Below, one piece after another: positions 16,203 through 25,715 of a DNA stretch of 64,000 nucleotides; position 1 is the stretch's first letter; every line of letters begins with the position of its first letter. The DNA is from Phyllobacterium sp. 628 (lineage in GTDB: Bacteria; Pseudomonadota; Alphaproteobacteria; Rhizobiales; Rhizobiaceae): positions 3,355,501 to 3,419,500 of the forward strand of contig NZ_CP050301.1 in NCBI RefSeq assembly GCF_014189505.1, in the 5' to 3' direction. The notes under the pieces were generated by a model, which saw nothing but the letters and a program-made list of their open reading frames with translations, was not told where the DNA came from and did not search any database. The position numbers and the translations under genes were made by a program.

Positions 16203-16310
16203 CGCTCACCATGAGGAGAGTGAGGAGTGCAGGGAATATAATCTGCACCACGGCAATTAGCGCTGCAGACCACCCATCTCCCTCATGGTGAGCTTGTCGA
16301 ACCACGCACA
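16203..16310. repeat. Palindromic intergenic element, copy 2 (tandem duplicate)
   Basis: Near-identical to the inner part of copy 1, but the left arm is shortened to GCTCACCATGAGG. Both copies are followed by AATCATCGTGTCAGCGTCCA and CCAACAGCGCT, so a unit of roughly 135 bases has been tandemly duplicated. With copy 1 it fills the 324-base gap before the asmA end. Confidence 0.8.
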
Positions 16311-16339
16311 ATCATCGTGTCAGCGTCCAACCAACAGCG

Positions 16340-19300
16340 CTATTGAACCGTTGGACCCAGTGTTTTCAGGAAATCATCGACCGATTGTTTGTTAAGCGCG
16401 CCACTGCCTTGCGGCTGCGCTTGTGCCCCGCCATTTGGTGCGGGCTGTTGTTCGCGCGCTTTACGGGCAGCCTCATCAGCCGCACGTTTTTCAGCCTCGG
16501 CCTTTTCTGCCGCCGCCTTCTCCACCGCTGCCTTTTCCGCTGCCAGCCGTTCAGCCTCGGCACGCGCAGCGGCTTCCTGTTCTGCCCTCAATCTTGTTTC
16601 TTCAGCCAGTTTCTGCCGCTCGGTCGCCTCGCTCTGATAAAGCAACACTTCACGCCGAAGCCGTTGCTTTTCAACCAGCGAGGCCTGCATGGTTTCGACC
16701 CGCTGCTGCTCCCGCTCCAGCGTGCGCTGGGTCAAGAATTGTTCGAGCGGCTGCCGGTTCAACGTCCACTTCGGATTGCGCCATGGCCCTTCACCGCTGA
16801 ATTCGACCACCGGTTCAGCTCCGGCAACGACCAGTTTGCCCGGATCGAATGCAAATCGTCCCTGTGAAGTAACAGTCATGTCAGGCAGATTGAGCCGCAG
16901 GTCGGCGGCCAGAGTTGCGCCCGCACTTTTCAGCTGGAATGTTGAAGTGCGCGCCATCCCGCCCGCAATGGTGAAGGCAAACTCCGCCGAACCGACATTG
17001 AAGGGACCGGCATGCAGATATTTGCCAATCACCGCGTTCACGGCATCGCTGGTCACTGAACCCTGCAGCGTATCGGCATCCCCAAGGATGGGTTTCAGCG
17101 CGTCCGGATTGATCGCATCGATAGCAAGGTCTTCAACTGAGATGACACCCGAACCCGCGACGGACGCCATCATTTCGGTCACGGACGTGCCACTGGCATT
17201 GACCGATGCCGCAATTTTCGCGGTGCCCATCAATGGCTCTTTGTCGTCTGGCGTATAAAGGTCATCCAGCGCTGCCTGATCCAGCGTAAATTGCCCGGTT
17301 GCCAAACCATTGCCGCTCGTATTGCGCAGCTCGAACATGCCTTTGAACGTACCGCCAAGGATTTCACCCTGCGCATCATCAAGCCGCAAATATCCATCTT
17401 TGAGCGAAGCACTTGATTGCAATTTGGTGACGGGGCCAAGAATACCGGCATCCGCCTCATCGGCCCTGATTTTCAGGTTGAAGCCCACCGGAAAAAGCGG
17501 CGCACGGGCAAAGGTCTCCTTCGGCCAGAACTTTTCGCCGCTTTCATCGACAGCGCCGGTACCAAGCATGAATTCTGCCAGAGATTTGAGATCCAGCCTG
17601 GTGAACGCGAGATTACCCTGAACATCCGGGATATTGTTCTCGACACCCAGATCAAGCCGCCCGCCTATTTTCGTATCATCTACCTTGCCGTTCAGATCCG
17701 GCAGCACAAGCCTGCCCTTCGCCAGCTGGAAACTGCTGGCCATATCGACCGGCATACCGCTGCCAAATCCCGGCAGCGAATAACCTGCCGTTGCAAGAAA
17801 CGGCTCGAGATCACCGGCCTTGATCGAAGCCCGGCCCTCGCCGTTCAACAGGCCGTTGATGCTGCGCAAACTTCCGTCAATCAGCGCCTGACCGTCAGGC
17901 GCTTTCAGCGATAGCTGGGTTTGAATGCCATCCTTGCCATTGCCCTTCAAAGCAAGATCAGCCTCAAGCTCGCCGACCAGTCCCAGGGGCAGTGCAGGCA
18001 GCCCCATCAGGGCCATCAGGGGCTCACCATGGTCGCTGCGGGCATTCATGGTCAATTCAAGCGCTCTGAGCTTGTCAGTGCCCTGACTGGTCGTTCCGGA
18101 AAGCGTGATATCCATGCCACCGGTTTTACCGGCAGTGCTCAGAGAGAATTCGTCCGAGGCATTCTTCCCATGCAGGGCATTGGCGAGAATGCTCAGCTGC
18201 GTATCCTGAAACAGATCAGGATATTTGGCAGCATGGTCGTTCAGAGCCGCAATAAATGGGAAATCAGGAAATCGCTTGGCAAGCGCCGAGACGAACGGTG
18301 CCAGATTGTCCGAAAGAATGGTCGCATCCAGCGATCCAGTCGCCTCGTCCTTGAATGGCTCCATCTTGCCGGTCGCTGTAATCGTAGCACCGGAAAGATT
18401 GTTGATGATCAGGCGGTCAATATCAAAAACGCCATCGCGCAAGCGAAAGCCTGTATCCAAAGACTCAGCAACCAAACCGCCATGGCTCACAGGTCCTGCT
18501 TTCAAACGAACATCAAGGTCCTGCCCCGCCAATTGCGGCGCTCCGTTACCTGCTTCGGAGGGGGCGTTCCTGCCAAAAATGGCAGCAAAGGCTTCCAATG
18601 CATCGCCGTCCAGTGCACCGCCTTCCAGCGTTAATTGGGTCAGTGGCACAGATTCGCCCTTGGCACTGCGGATCAGCGAACCCTTTAACGAGGCTCCGCC
18701 CAATGCTACTTCCAGATTATCCATGCGCTGCAATTCGTCATGCAGCTTCACATCTGCCGAAAAACCGGCGCCAGGCAGCCGCCGGATTGCCTCATCCACC
18801 GTATCGGTCAGCCACGCGGCAAGTCCCGAAGGCTGGCGCGATGCGACCAGCAATTTCCCGTCAAAGCCGAAATCCGCGCCGATCTGCAGCATGCCGTTGG
18901 CTTCAAACTGGGTCCGCCCCGGCAATTCCGCCTTGAGCTGATTGATCTTCCATTGACCCGCAGAGGGCTCGGCATCAATTGTCACAGAACGGATCGTCGT
19001 GTCGCCCGCCACAATAGCCGGAAGTTTCAAATCGATAGAGCCGGGCACGCTCGGTATCGGCAATTGGTCCATCAGCCGCCGGAATACGCCAAGACGTTGA
19101 GCGGCATTATGCGGCTTCGGCCTGCTCCCCTTGGCATCGTCATTCTGATTGTCGAATGTAACCTGCTGGCCATCCGCCTTGATTTCAAACCGGGGATTGT
19201 TGCCATAATCGAACAGCGCATTGCCGTTGACGATATAGGGATCGATGATCGTCCCCTGTTCCATACGAAATTCGGGAATGGTGATCTTCGCATGATCTGC

Positions 19301-20176
19301 TTCAAAGCGGCCCGTAGCGCGAACGCTGGAAAGAAGCGGTTTATCTTCGGGGGCAGCTGTTTTGGCATTTTTCACGGAACCCGCATTGGCAGGCATCTCG
19401 TCAGCGGACCGGATGCTGATATTACCCGCATATTTCAATGCACCGCTATCCAGCGTCAGTCCACCATCGGTTTCCAGCACCGCAGGTATACCATCGGGCG
19501 AGACCCGCGCGTGCAGATTGATTGAGCCATCGGCTTTCACCTTTCCCGTGGAGGCGGAAATAGCCGTGCGCTCGCCATTGAAAAGCAGCGTCCCGTCGAA
19601 TTTCCACGGTCCGCTCAGATTGGCTGCCGATAGCCTTGCATCGAGATCGCTGACTGTACGCACGGTAGAGGTCGATGCATCACGAATGACCACCGAGCCA
19701 TTGGTAATCTGCATATTCTCCAACTTCACCTGCGCTGAACCAAACGATGTCTGCGGACGGATTGCCCAGTCAATCATGCCGCTCTTGTCGATATTGACCG
19801 AGGCAGTCGGCTTCTCCAGACGCATATCGAAAATCAGAATTTCACCGCGCAGGAAGGGTGCAAGCTCCGCATCCATCGAGAACTTGTCGATAGTCATGAC
19901 CGGCTCGGAACCGGGATCACCAACCTTTACATTGGAGAATGTCACGGAAGGAAACGGCAAGAGCCGTGCACTGGCGGTCCCAGCAACCGTGACCGGCCGT
20001 CCAAGCAGGGCTGAAGCTTCACGCTCGAATGATGAACGGTAGCCGGCCCAATCGACAAAGTACGGCACCACCAGCGCTGCAGTCAGCACCAGTACCAATA
20101 ATCCGCCGATCAGGACAAAGAGGCGTGTCAGTATTTCAACTCCATTCCCGTATGCCGGGCACCTTATACACCGCAT
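16340..20176 (-). CDS. AsmA family protein (large, with C-terminal coiled coil)
   Basis: 1278 residues. One N-terminal membrane anchor (LTRLFVLIGGLLVLVLTAALV) and then the AsmA N-terminal domain (VDWAGYRSSFEREASALLGR) and a long repetitive beta-rich periplasmic part, as in AsmA/TamB-like proteins thought to move lipids between inner and outer membranes. The last 150 residues are unusual: an Ala/Glu/Lys-rich heptad-like coiled coil (QKLAEETRLRAEQEAAARAE onwards), then a Pro/Gln/Gly linker, reminiscent of TolA-type tails. The start is uncertain: the first ATG adds MRCIRCPAYGNG before the anchor and no better ATG is available. It lies 41 bases downstream of the lactate dehydrogenase gene on the same strand. 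Confidence 0.85.
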   Translation of the reverse strand: MRCIRCPAYGNGVEILTRLFVLIGGLLVLVLTAALVVPYFVDWAGYRSSFEREASALLGRPVTVAGTASARLLPFPSVTFSNVKVGDPGSEPVMTIDKFSMDAELAPFLRGEILIFDMRLEKPTASVNIDKSGMIDWAIRPQTSFGSAQVKLENMQITNGSVVIRDASTSTVRTVSDLDARLSAANLSGPWKFDGTLLFNGERTAISASTGKVKADGSINLHARVSPDGIPAVLETDGGLTLDSGALKYAGNISIRSADEMPANAGSVKNAKTAAPEDKPLLSSVRATGRFEADHAKITIPEFRMEQGTIIDPYIVNGNALFDYGNNPRFEIKADGQQVTFDNQNDDAKGSRPKPHNAAQRLGVFRRLMDQLPIPSVPGSIDLKLPAIVAGDTTIRSVTIDAEPSAGQWKINQLKAELPGRTQFEANGMLQIGADFGFDGKLLVASRQPSGLAAWLTDTVDEAIRRLPGAGFSADVKLHDELQRMDNLEVALGGASLKGSLIRSAKGESVPLTQLTLEGGALDGDALEAFAAIFGRNAPSEAGNGAPQLAGQDLDVRLKAGPVSHGGLVAESLDTGFRLRDGVFDIDRLIINNLSGATITATGKMEPFKDEATGSLDATILSDNLAPFVSALAKRFPDFPFIAALNDHAAKYPDLFQDTQLSILANALHGKNASDEFSLSTAGKTGGMDITLSGTTSQGTDKLRALELTMNARSDHGEPLMALMGLPALPLGLVGELEADLALKGNGKDGIQTQLSLKAPDGQALIDGSLRSINGLLNGEGRASIKAGDLEPFLATAGYSLPGFGSGMPVDMASSFQLAKGRLVLPDLNGKVDDTKIGGRLDLGVENNIPDVQGNLAFTRLDLKSLAEFMLGTGAVDESGEKFWPKETFARAPLFPVGFNLKIRADEADAGILGPVTKLQSSASLKDGYLRLDDAQGEILGGTFKGMFELRNTSGNGLATGQFTLDQAALDDLYTPDDKEPLMGTAKIAASVNASGTSVTEMMASVAGSGVISVEDLAIDAINPDALKPILGDADTLQGSVTSDAVNAVIGKYLHAGPFNVGSAEFAFTIAGGMARTSTFQLKSAGATLAADLRLNLPDMTVTSQGRFAFDPGKLVVAGAEPVVEFSGEGPWRNPKWTLNRQPLEQFLTQRTLEREQQRVETMQASLVEKQRLRREVLLYQSEATERQKLAEETRLRAEQEAAARAEAERLAAEKAAVEKAAAEKAEAEKRAADEAARKAREQQPAPNGGAQAQPQGSGALNKQSVDDFLKTLGPTVQ

Positions 20177-20217
20177 CGTTCACAAATTGGGCGAAGATGC
20201 GGAATCAAAGTGCCAGG

Positions 20218-21627
20218 TTACAGCCGTAAGATCTTGCCCGGATTCATGATATTGCCCGGATCGATCGCCCGTTTGATCGACTCCATGACATCAACCGCCC
20301 CGCCGAGTTCAAGCCGCAGGAATTTGATCTTTCCCTGTCCGATACCGTGTTCGCCCGTACAGGTTCCATCCATGGCGATCGCCCGAAGGTTGAGCCGTTC
20401 GACGAAAGCCTCCACATTCTGGATTTCTTCGGGGTTCTTGTCATCGAACAGGATCAGCACGTGAAAGTTACCGTCCCCGGCATGCCCAACAATCGGAGCG
20501 ATCAGACCGCTCTTCTCGATGTCTTTCTCTGTCTCGACAATGCATTCGGCAAGCCGGGAAATCGGCACGCACACATCCGTGGACAAGGATTGCTTGCCGG
20601 GTGCGAGCGTCATGCAGGCAAAATAGGAATTATGCCGCGCTGACCAGAGCTTTTCACGCTCTTCCAGATTGGCTGTCCATTTGAACTCGCCGCCGCCATT
20701 GGCTGCGGCAATCTCTCCAAACAATTCGGCCTGTTCTGCCACGCCTGCATCGCTGCCGTGAAACTCCAGAAACAGATAGGGCGCGACCGGATAATCCAGC
20801 TTGGAATAATTGATCATCGCCTGCATTTCCAAACTATTGACCAGTTCGATACGCGCCACCGGGATGCCCATCTGGATGGTTTCGATGACCGCGTTGCAGG
20901 CGCTTTCCAGATCTGGAAACGCGCAGATGCCACCGGAAATCGCCTGCGGAATTCCATAGAGCTTCAGGGTCAATTCCGTGATGATTCCGAGTGTGCCTTC
21001 CGACCCGACAAGCAGGCGAGTCAAATCATAACCGGCCGAGGTCTTCTTCACTCGCTTGGCCGTACTGATCAAACGGCCATCCGGCATGACAGCCTTCAAT
21101 GCCAGCACATTTTCCCGCATCGTGCCATAACGCACAGCATTGGTGCCCGATGCGCGCGTGGCCGCCATGCCGCCAAGGCTGGCATTGGCACCCGGATCAA
21201 TCGGGAAAAACAGGCCGGTATCGCGCAGATATTCGTTGAGTTCCTTGCGGGTAACACCGGGTTCTACAACAACATTCAGGTCTTCATTATAGACCTTGAG
21301 GATACGGTTCATCCGCGACAGATCAATTGAGACACCGCCTGCCGGGGCGTTTACTTGGCCTTCCAGCGAAGTACCGGTTCCAAACGGAATGATCGGCACG
21401 TGCCATTCGCCGCACAGGCGCACGATTTCCTGCACGTCTTCCGTTGTCTCGGCAAAAACGACCAGATCCGGGGCCTGATTGGGAACATAGCTTGTCGTAT
21501 GAGCATGCTGCTCGCGGATGGATTTACCCGTCTGCGCGCTGTCGCCAAACCGCTTCTTGAGAATAGAAACAACGGTCGCAATACCATTTTCATTGCGCAC
21601 CATTGCCCCTGCATCAGCCAATGCCAT
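20218..21627 (-). CDS. FAD-binding oxidoreductase, D-lactate dehydrogenase (cytochrome) type
   Basis: 469-residue flavoprotein of the GlcD/Dld (VAO) family that oxidises a D-2-hydroxy acid, most likely D-lactate, and passes electrons to the respiratory chain. FAD-binding signature: PIIPFGTGTSLEGQVNAPAG and DPGANASLGGMAATRASGTN. C-terminal cap: GHAGDGNFHV, which holds the metal-binding histidines, and DGTCTGEHGIGQGK. The ATG at 21627 is chosen because GGGAGA stands 6-7 bases before it; the frame is open 34 codons further, but only to a TTG. A glycolate or 2-hydroxyglutarate specificity cannot be excluded. It precedes asmA. Confidence 0.88.
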   Translation of the reverse strand: MALADAGAMVRNENGIATVVSILKKRFGDSAQTGKSIREQHAHTTSYVPNQAPDLVVFAETTEDVQEIVRLCGEWHVPIIPFGTGTSLEGQVNAPAGGVSIDLSRMNRILKVYNEDLNVVVEPGVTRKELNEYLRDTGLFFPIDPGANASLGGMAATRASGTNAVRYGTMRENVLALKAVMPDGRLISTAKRVKKTSAGYDLTRLLVGSEGTLGIITELTLKLYGIPQAISGGICAFPDLESACNAVIETIQMGIPVARIELVNSLEMQAMINYSKLDYPVAPYLFLEFHGSDAGVAEQAELFGEIAAANGGGEFKWTANLEEREKLWSARHNSYFACMTLAPGKQSLSTDVCVPISRLAECIVETEKDIEKSGLIAPIVGHAGDGNFHVLILFDDKNPEEIQNVEAFVERLNLRAIAMDGTCTGEHGIGQGKIKFLRLELGGAVDVMESIKRAIDPGNIMNPGKILRL

Positions 21628-21791
21628 TCCGGTCTCCCGAATTCCAATCGAGGATTCGTCTAATTCGCCTGCATTTTCAGTCAGTGCACGCGACTTGTCC
21701 AGTTGTAACTCTGTGTGAGATAACCGCAAGGGTTCAAGCGGAAATTGGTCAAAACAGCAGCAAAGGCGATCAAACTCAAGGAAAACTAATC

Positions 21792-22157
21792 CTAGTCCTC
21801 ATCGTCATCATCCTCGCTCGGCTCCCAATCCGTCACCCGGATAAAGCGCTCCTGCTCGCCGGTCCGTTCAAAAACGCTGCCGATGGGAGAGTCGAGAAGA
21901 GGTATAATGCTGGGATCATAATTGGCGATGGTGTTCACATCGAAAATCCCGCTATTTTCAGGATCTTCCATGTAGTCGTCACTTTCGAAACCCGAAAGAA
22001 AACGCCAGCCGCTGTCCATTTCGTTGTCGGGGTCTTCCCGGTACATGAACCGCACGGGATACCCGTCGATTGTGATCGTATCCGTTGCGATACAGCCACC
22101 GTAATTGCGTACCAATGGCCGTATCTCGTCTTTGGTGAGTCGGTACGTTTTATCCAT
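21792..22157 (-). CDS. DUF2185 (Imm33-like) domain protein
   Basis: 121 residues, acidic. The DUF2185 core is clear: GGCIATDTITIDGYPVRFMY, DSGWRFLSGFESDDYMEDPE, NTIANYDPSIIPLLDSPIGS, and an acidic tail. The fold group includes predicted immunity proteins of polymorphic toxin systems (Imm33), but no toxin gene is adjacent, and many free-standing copies exist in rhizobia. It starts 8 bases downstream of the exported protein gene on the same strand, so the two form an operon. Role unknown. Confidence 0.85.
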   Translation of the reverse strand: MDKTYRLTKDEIRPLVRNYGGCIATDTITIDGYPVRFMYREDPDNEMDSGWRFLSGFESDDYMEDPENSGIFDVNTIANYDPSIIPLLDSPIGSVFERTGEQERFIRVTDWEPSEDDDDED

Positions 22158-22165
22158 GACTAATT

Positions 22166-23116
22166 TTAATTGAAAGTCATGGACTTGGCGAGTCTGCGAA
22201 AACGATCGGCAAATTTATCCTTCTCGCTATCGCGCACAATCAGGATTGCCCGGACATAGCGATTCGTTTCGAACCGCGCGATCTGCGCCACATACAACTG
22301 ATCGCTGCTGGCCGAATCCGTGGCACGTCCATCAATTTCCACCCATTCCCCACCATCCGCCACGGCACTTGTTTCATTGTCGGAGCGGACGTCCTTGATG
22401 CCGGTCAGCGAAGCAAATGCCTGTTTGGAAAAATCCATACGCTCGGCCGCTTCGGGCGCCTTTCCAAGGTTTGAAGCAATGATGACAACTGGCTGCGAGG
22501 AATTGGCGGGCACGTCCTGCGGACCGTCTGTCAGAATGTAGGTTGCACCTGCAATGACGCGGATCGGGCGGAAAGCAGCCATATCCGCAACTTTGAACGG
22601 CAAGGCCGCCACTTGCTCTTCCATGGTTGGCGGTGTGCGAACGGTTATCGACCGCAGGGTGTTGTCGACATCCGCATCGGACAGGCCGTCCGGAACCCCA
22701 TCCGGAATCTGCACGGTAATCATCGTCGTGGTCGTCGGCCCCTGCGCAAGAACAAGCCATTTGCGGTATTTAACACCCGACGCAATCTGGCTGCCGTGGA
22801 TCATCTTTGCATGGGATGCCCCTTTGACCGACCAGTCCTCGGGTTGACCCGCAACAACGATGCCCGTTGGCAGCAAACCTTCGGCATTGAACTTCGCCGC
22901 AATTTGCGCGTAAGCCTCCGCCGGCAACTCAGTCAGAACGATGGATGATCCTTTGGTCAGATCCTGAAAACCGCTGAATGCTGACGACGGCTGCATACCT
23001 TTCGGCACAACCAGGCCCACACTCGAGCCTTCCGGAAAAACCGCCTCCTGCGCTAAACTCGATTGGCAAGTGGCCCAGAGCAGGGCGAAAGCCAAAATGG
23101 CGGTTGAAAATCGCAT
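22166..23116 (-). CDS. Exported protein of unknown function
   Basis: About 316 residues with a signal peptide (STAILAFALLWATCQSSLAQ). I do not recognise the family. The mature protein has a two-part build: residues 30-160 with VGLVVPKGMQPSSAFSGFQD and 165-310 with VAALPFKVADMAAFRPIRVI, the second resembling surfaces of small lipid- or ligand-binding folds, but this is only an impression. The ATG at 23116 (MRFSTA) is chosen because GAGGA lies 9-10 bases upstream; the longer reading starts at GTG. In an operon with DUF2185. Confidence 0.7.
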   Translation of the reverse strand: MRFSTAILAFALLWATCQSSLAQEAVFPEGSSVGLVVPKGMQPSSAFSGFQDLTKGSSIVLTELPAEAYAQIAAKFNAEGLLPTGIVVAGQPEDWSVKGASHAKMIHGSQIASGVKYRKWLVLAQGPTTTTMITVQIPDGVPDGLSDADVDNTLRSITVRTPPTMEEQVAALPFKVADMAAFRPIRVIAGATYILTDGPQDVPANSSQPVVIIASNLGKAPEAAERMDFSKQAFASLTGIKDVRSDNETSAVADGGEWVEIDGRATDSASSDQLYVAQIARFETNRYVRAILIVRDSEKDKFADRFRRLAKSMTFN

Positions 23117-23224
23117 GAAGACAGTCCTCGTCACGTTCTATTTAATTCTGACTAGCAACGCTTGGAACGGTCTGGCAAGCAATTGGTTTCACAGATGTTC
23201 TGCGAACATCATTACCGGGATTAC

Positions 23225-24112
23225 CTAGCTCAGATATTTTTTGAAAAATGCGACAGTCCGGCTCCAGGCCAGATCAGCCGCTTCCTTGCTGTAACGCGCT
23301 GTTGACGTATCATTGTTGAATGCGTGGTTCGCGCCTTCATAGACTTCGATGTCGAAGGTCTTGCCACTGTCTTGCAGAGCCTTCCGGTAGCCATCAATGC
23401 CCGCATTGATCCGCGTATCCAGCCCGGCATAGTGTAAAAGCAACGGCGCCTTGATCTTTGCCACGTCCTCGGCCTTTGGCTGGCGGCCATAATAAGCCAC
23501 GCCGGCGTTAAGCTCCGGCGCATTGACAGCAAGATCATTGACCAATCCGCCGCCCCAGCAAAAACCCATGACGCCCACCTTGCCATTGGCATATTTCGCC
23601 TCCTTCAGAGACGAGATCGTTGCCACCCCTTCGGCAATGGTCTTGTTGGGGTCGAGATTGGCAATCAAGTCCCGCGCCTTGTCTTCATCTGAAGGTGTAC
23701 CTCCAACCGATGAGAGGAAGTCCGGCGCAAAGACCGTAAATCCTTCCAGCGCCATGCGCCGGGCAATATCGCGGATATGATCGTTGAGGCCGCGATTTTC
23801 ATGAATGACCACCACCACCGGCAATTTCTCTGTCGTGTCTGAAAGGCGGACACTGTAGCCCTTCATGTCACCCGAAGGTCCGGAGTGAATCACGTCTTTG
23901 GTGAGAAGCCGGGGATCGTCTGATGCGACAACGGCAGCCTGTGCGGAATTCGCCGCCAGCATCGGAGCGATGACAGCGGCGGCGGCTCCCGAACCCGCCA
24001 GTTTGGCGAGCTTGTCCATAAAGGCACGGCGGTCGAGTGTCAGATGTGTATATTCATCATAGGCTTCAACCATGGCCTGATTAATTTTAGGGGTCTTCTT
24101 CGGCTTGTCCAT
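23225..24112 (-). CDS. Dienelactone hydrolase family protein, exported
   Basis: Alpha/beta hydrolase of about 295 residues. Near the N-terminus DRRAFMDKLAKLAGSGAAAA and an Ala-rich stretch to NSAQA look like a Tat-type signal after a 30-residue lead, as in related YghX-like proteins. The catalytic triad matches the family: Cys in VGVMGFCWGGGLVN, Asp in HYAGLDTRINAG, His in YEGANHAFNND. Oxyanion region VVVIHENRGLNDHI. Likely a hydrolase acting on a lactone or ester in the periplasm; substrate unknown. The start at MDKPKK has GGAAAGAG upstream; the longer frame begins at TTG. Confidence 0.85.
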   Translation of the reverse strand: MDKPKKTPKINQAMVEAYDEYTHLTLDRRAFMDKLAKLAGSGAAAAVIAPMLAANSAQAAVVASDDPRLLTKDVIHSGPSGDMKGYSVRLSDTTEKLPVVVVIHENRGLNDHIRDIARRMALEGFTVFAPDFLSSVGGTPSDEDKARDLIANLDPNKTIAEGVATISSLKEAKYANGKVGVMGFCWGGGLVNDLAVNAPELNAGVAYYGRQPKAEDVAKIKAPLLLHYAGLDTRINAGIDGYRKALQDSGKTFDIEVYEGANHAFNNDTSTARYSKEAADLAWSRTVAFFKKYLS

Positions 24113-24168
24113 TGCGGCTCTTTCCATCGAAAAGGACTGCCGGGTCAACGAACGCCTGCCGTTTCACA

Positions 24169-25080
24169 TTACCCCTTAAGGCGATGCGAAAGAACACCGG
24201 TGGAAAGCGCAACGCCGAGTCCAGTAATCACTGCTGCCCCAATTTCCCAGACGCCGACCGGCTCGTCAAGGAAGATAGCTCCACCAAAAGTTGCAAGGAC
24301 GGGTGTCAGGGCACTAAAGGCAGCAGCCTGACTGCCGCCAAGGGCGCGAACTGCTATGCCGTAGGCGAGCATGGCGGCCAGACCCGACAGCACGCCCTGG
24401 CTCAAAAACTGCAGGCCAATTTCCGGCAGCGGAACGCTGGCGATTGTAGTGCCGAAGACCAAAGCAAGGCCAACATGGATGATAAAGGACCAGACAGCGA
24501 TCAGTGCGCCACCCTCCAGAGCCGTCAGCCCCGAACGACGGAAGGCATGGGTATAACCGGCCCATAGCAGCGCACCCAGCGGCAGGAAGACGAAGCTGAT
24601 CCATGTAATCTCATGCGCAGCCAGACCGCGTATCAGCAGAATTGCCAATCCACCGAGGATGGCAGCAAGACCCAGACTACGCGACAGATCTGGCCGCTCG
24701 CCGAACAGCACGACGCCCATCAAAGCAGCGGCCAGCGGCATTGATCCGCCGAGAAGCACGCCCACGGCTGATGCCGGGGTCGAATGAATGGCAAATGTCG
24801 TGAGCTGGAAGAACACTGCACCCGCACCCAAAACCATGACAGCCAGCAGGATCAATGGCACGTTGCGTGGAATGAGACCTGTGCGCAGCCAGACCGGGGA
24901 AAGAACCAGCGCAGGCACTCCGTAACGGATCAGCCCGAGATCGATTGTGCCGAGATGCGCGCCACTGCTGTGGCGGGTGGCAATAATCCACGTTGCCCAG
25001 ATGAAAACCGTAATCAGCGCCCCGGCATAGCCGGCGCCGAGCGAGTTGGACTTGTTGATTTCAGGAGTGATAGCGACCAT
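24169..25080 (-). CDS. EamA/DMT family transporter
   Basis: 303 residues with ten predicted helices in two EamA repeats (ITVFIWATWIIATRHSSGAH; the second begins near WISFVFLPLGALLWAGYTHA). Drug/metabolite exporters of this kind carry amino acids or other metabolites out. It is divergent from an Lrp/AsnC regulator 145 bases away, an arrangement typical of amino-acid exporters controlled by that regulator. AAGGA stands before the ATG at 25080. Substrate not determinable from sequence. Confidence 0.9.
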   Translation of the reverse strand: MVAITPEINKSNSLGAGYAGALITVFIWATWIIATRHSSGAHLGTIDLGLIRYGVPALVLSPVWLRTGLIPRNVPLILLAVMVLGAGAVFFQLTTFAIHSTPASAVGVLLGGSMPLAAALMGVVLFGERPDLSRSLGLAAILGGLAILLIRGLAAHEITWISFVFLPLGALLWAGYTHAFRRSGLTALEGGALIAVWSFIIHVGLALVFGTTIASVPLPEIGLQFLSQGVLSGLAAMLAYGIAVRALGGSQAAAFSALTPVLATFGGAIFLDEPVGVWEIGAAVITGLGVALSTGVLSHRLKG

Positions 25081-25225
25081 TGGAGTTTCCTTTCAAATTT
25101 GTCCGAATGACTTCTGTTGAAAAGAGATTACCTCCAAGTGCATGAGCATGTCCTTGCAAGTTGATGCCACTGTGATTAGTGCTTAAGCAATATTCGGGAA
25201 GTTTCATCTATCTAAAAGGTGATTT

Positions 25226-25696
25226 ATGCCAAATCTTGATAAATTCGATATTGGTATCCTTGAGGTGCTGCAACAGGATGCACGCGCCACAAATGTGGAA
25301 ATTGCCGAGAAGGTGAATCTCTCGCCCTCACCCTGCCTGCGCCGTATCCGCAATCTGGAAAAATCCGGCGTTATTCGCGGCTATCGTGCGGACATCGATC
25401 GTAAAGGGGTTGGCCTTGGCCTGACTGTCTTCGTCGAAATCAAGGTGGGCCAGCACAGCCGTGAAAACTCTGACGCACAACAGGCCGCGCTGATTGCCAT
25501 GCCTGAAGTCACCGGCGCGTTTCTGATTTCCGGAACAGCGGATTTTCTGGCAGAAGTGGTGGTCGAGGATTTGAGTGCTTACGAGCGGTTTCTCATAGAA
25601 AAACTGCTCGTTATCCCTGGCATTTCCGACGTGCGCTCAAACTTCGCTATCCGTACGATCAAAACCGGCAGCCCGTTGAAGTTGCCGGAGCGTTAG
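25226..25696 (+). CDS. Lrp/AsnC family transcriptional regulator
   Basis: 156 residues. The N-terminal helix-turn-helix is LDKFDIGILEVLQQDARATN then NVEIAEKVNLSPSPCLRRIR; the C-terminal RAM (amino-acid sensing) domain carries GAFLISGTADFLAEVVVEDL and IPGISDVRSNFAIRTIK. It probably controls the divergently transcribed EamA exporter in response to an amino acid. AAAAGGTG precedes the ATG. A palindromic repeat element follows the stop. Confidence 0.93.
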   Translation: MPNLDKFDIGILEVLQQDARATNVEIAEKVNLSPSPCLRRIRNLEKSGVIRGYRADIDRKGVGLGLTVFVEIKVGQHSRENSDAQQAALIAMPEVTGAFLISGTADFLAEVVVEDLSAYERFLIEKLLVIPGISDVRSNFAIRTIKTGSPLKLPER

Positions 25697-25715
25697 AAGA
25701 GTTGCACACATCAGT

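Noticed and set aside
16052..16310. CRISPR-like array at the tandem repeat
   Set aside because: Only two copies, palindromic and over 100 bases each; no spacers and no cas genes.
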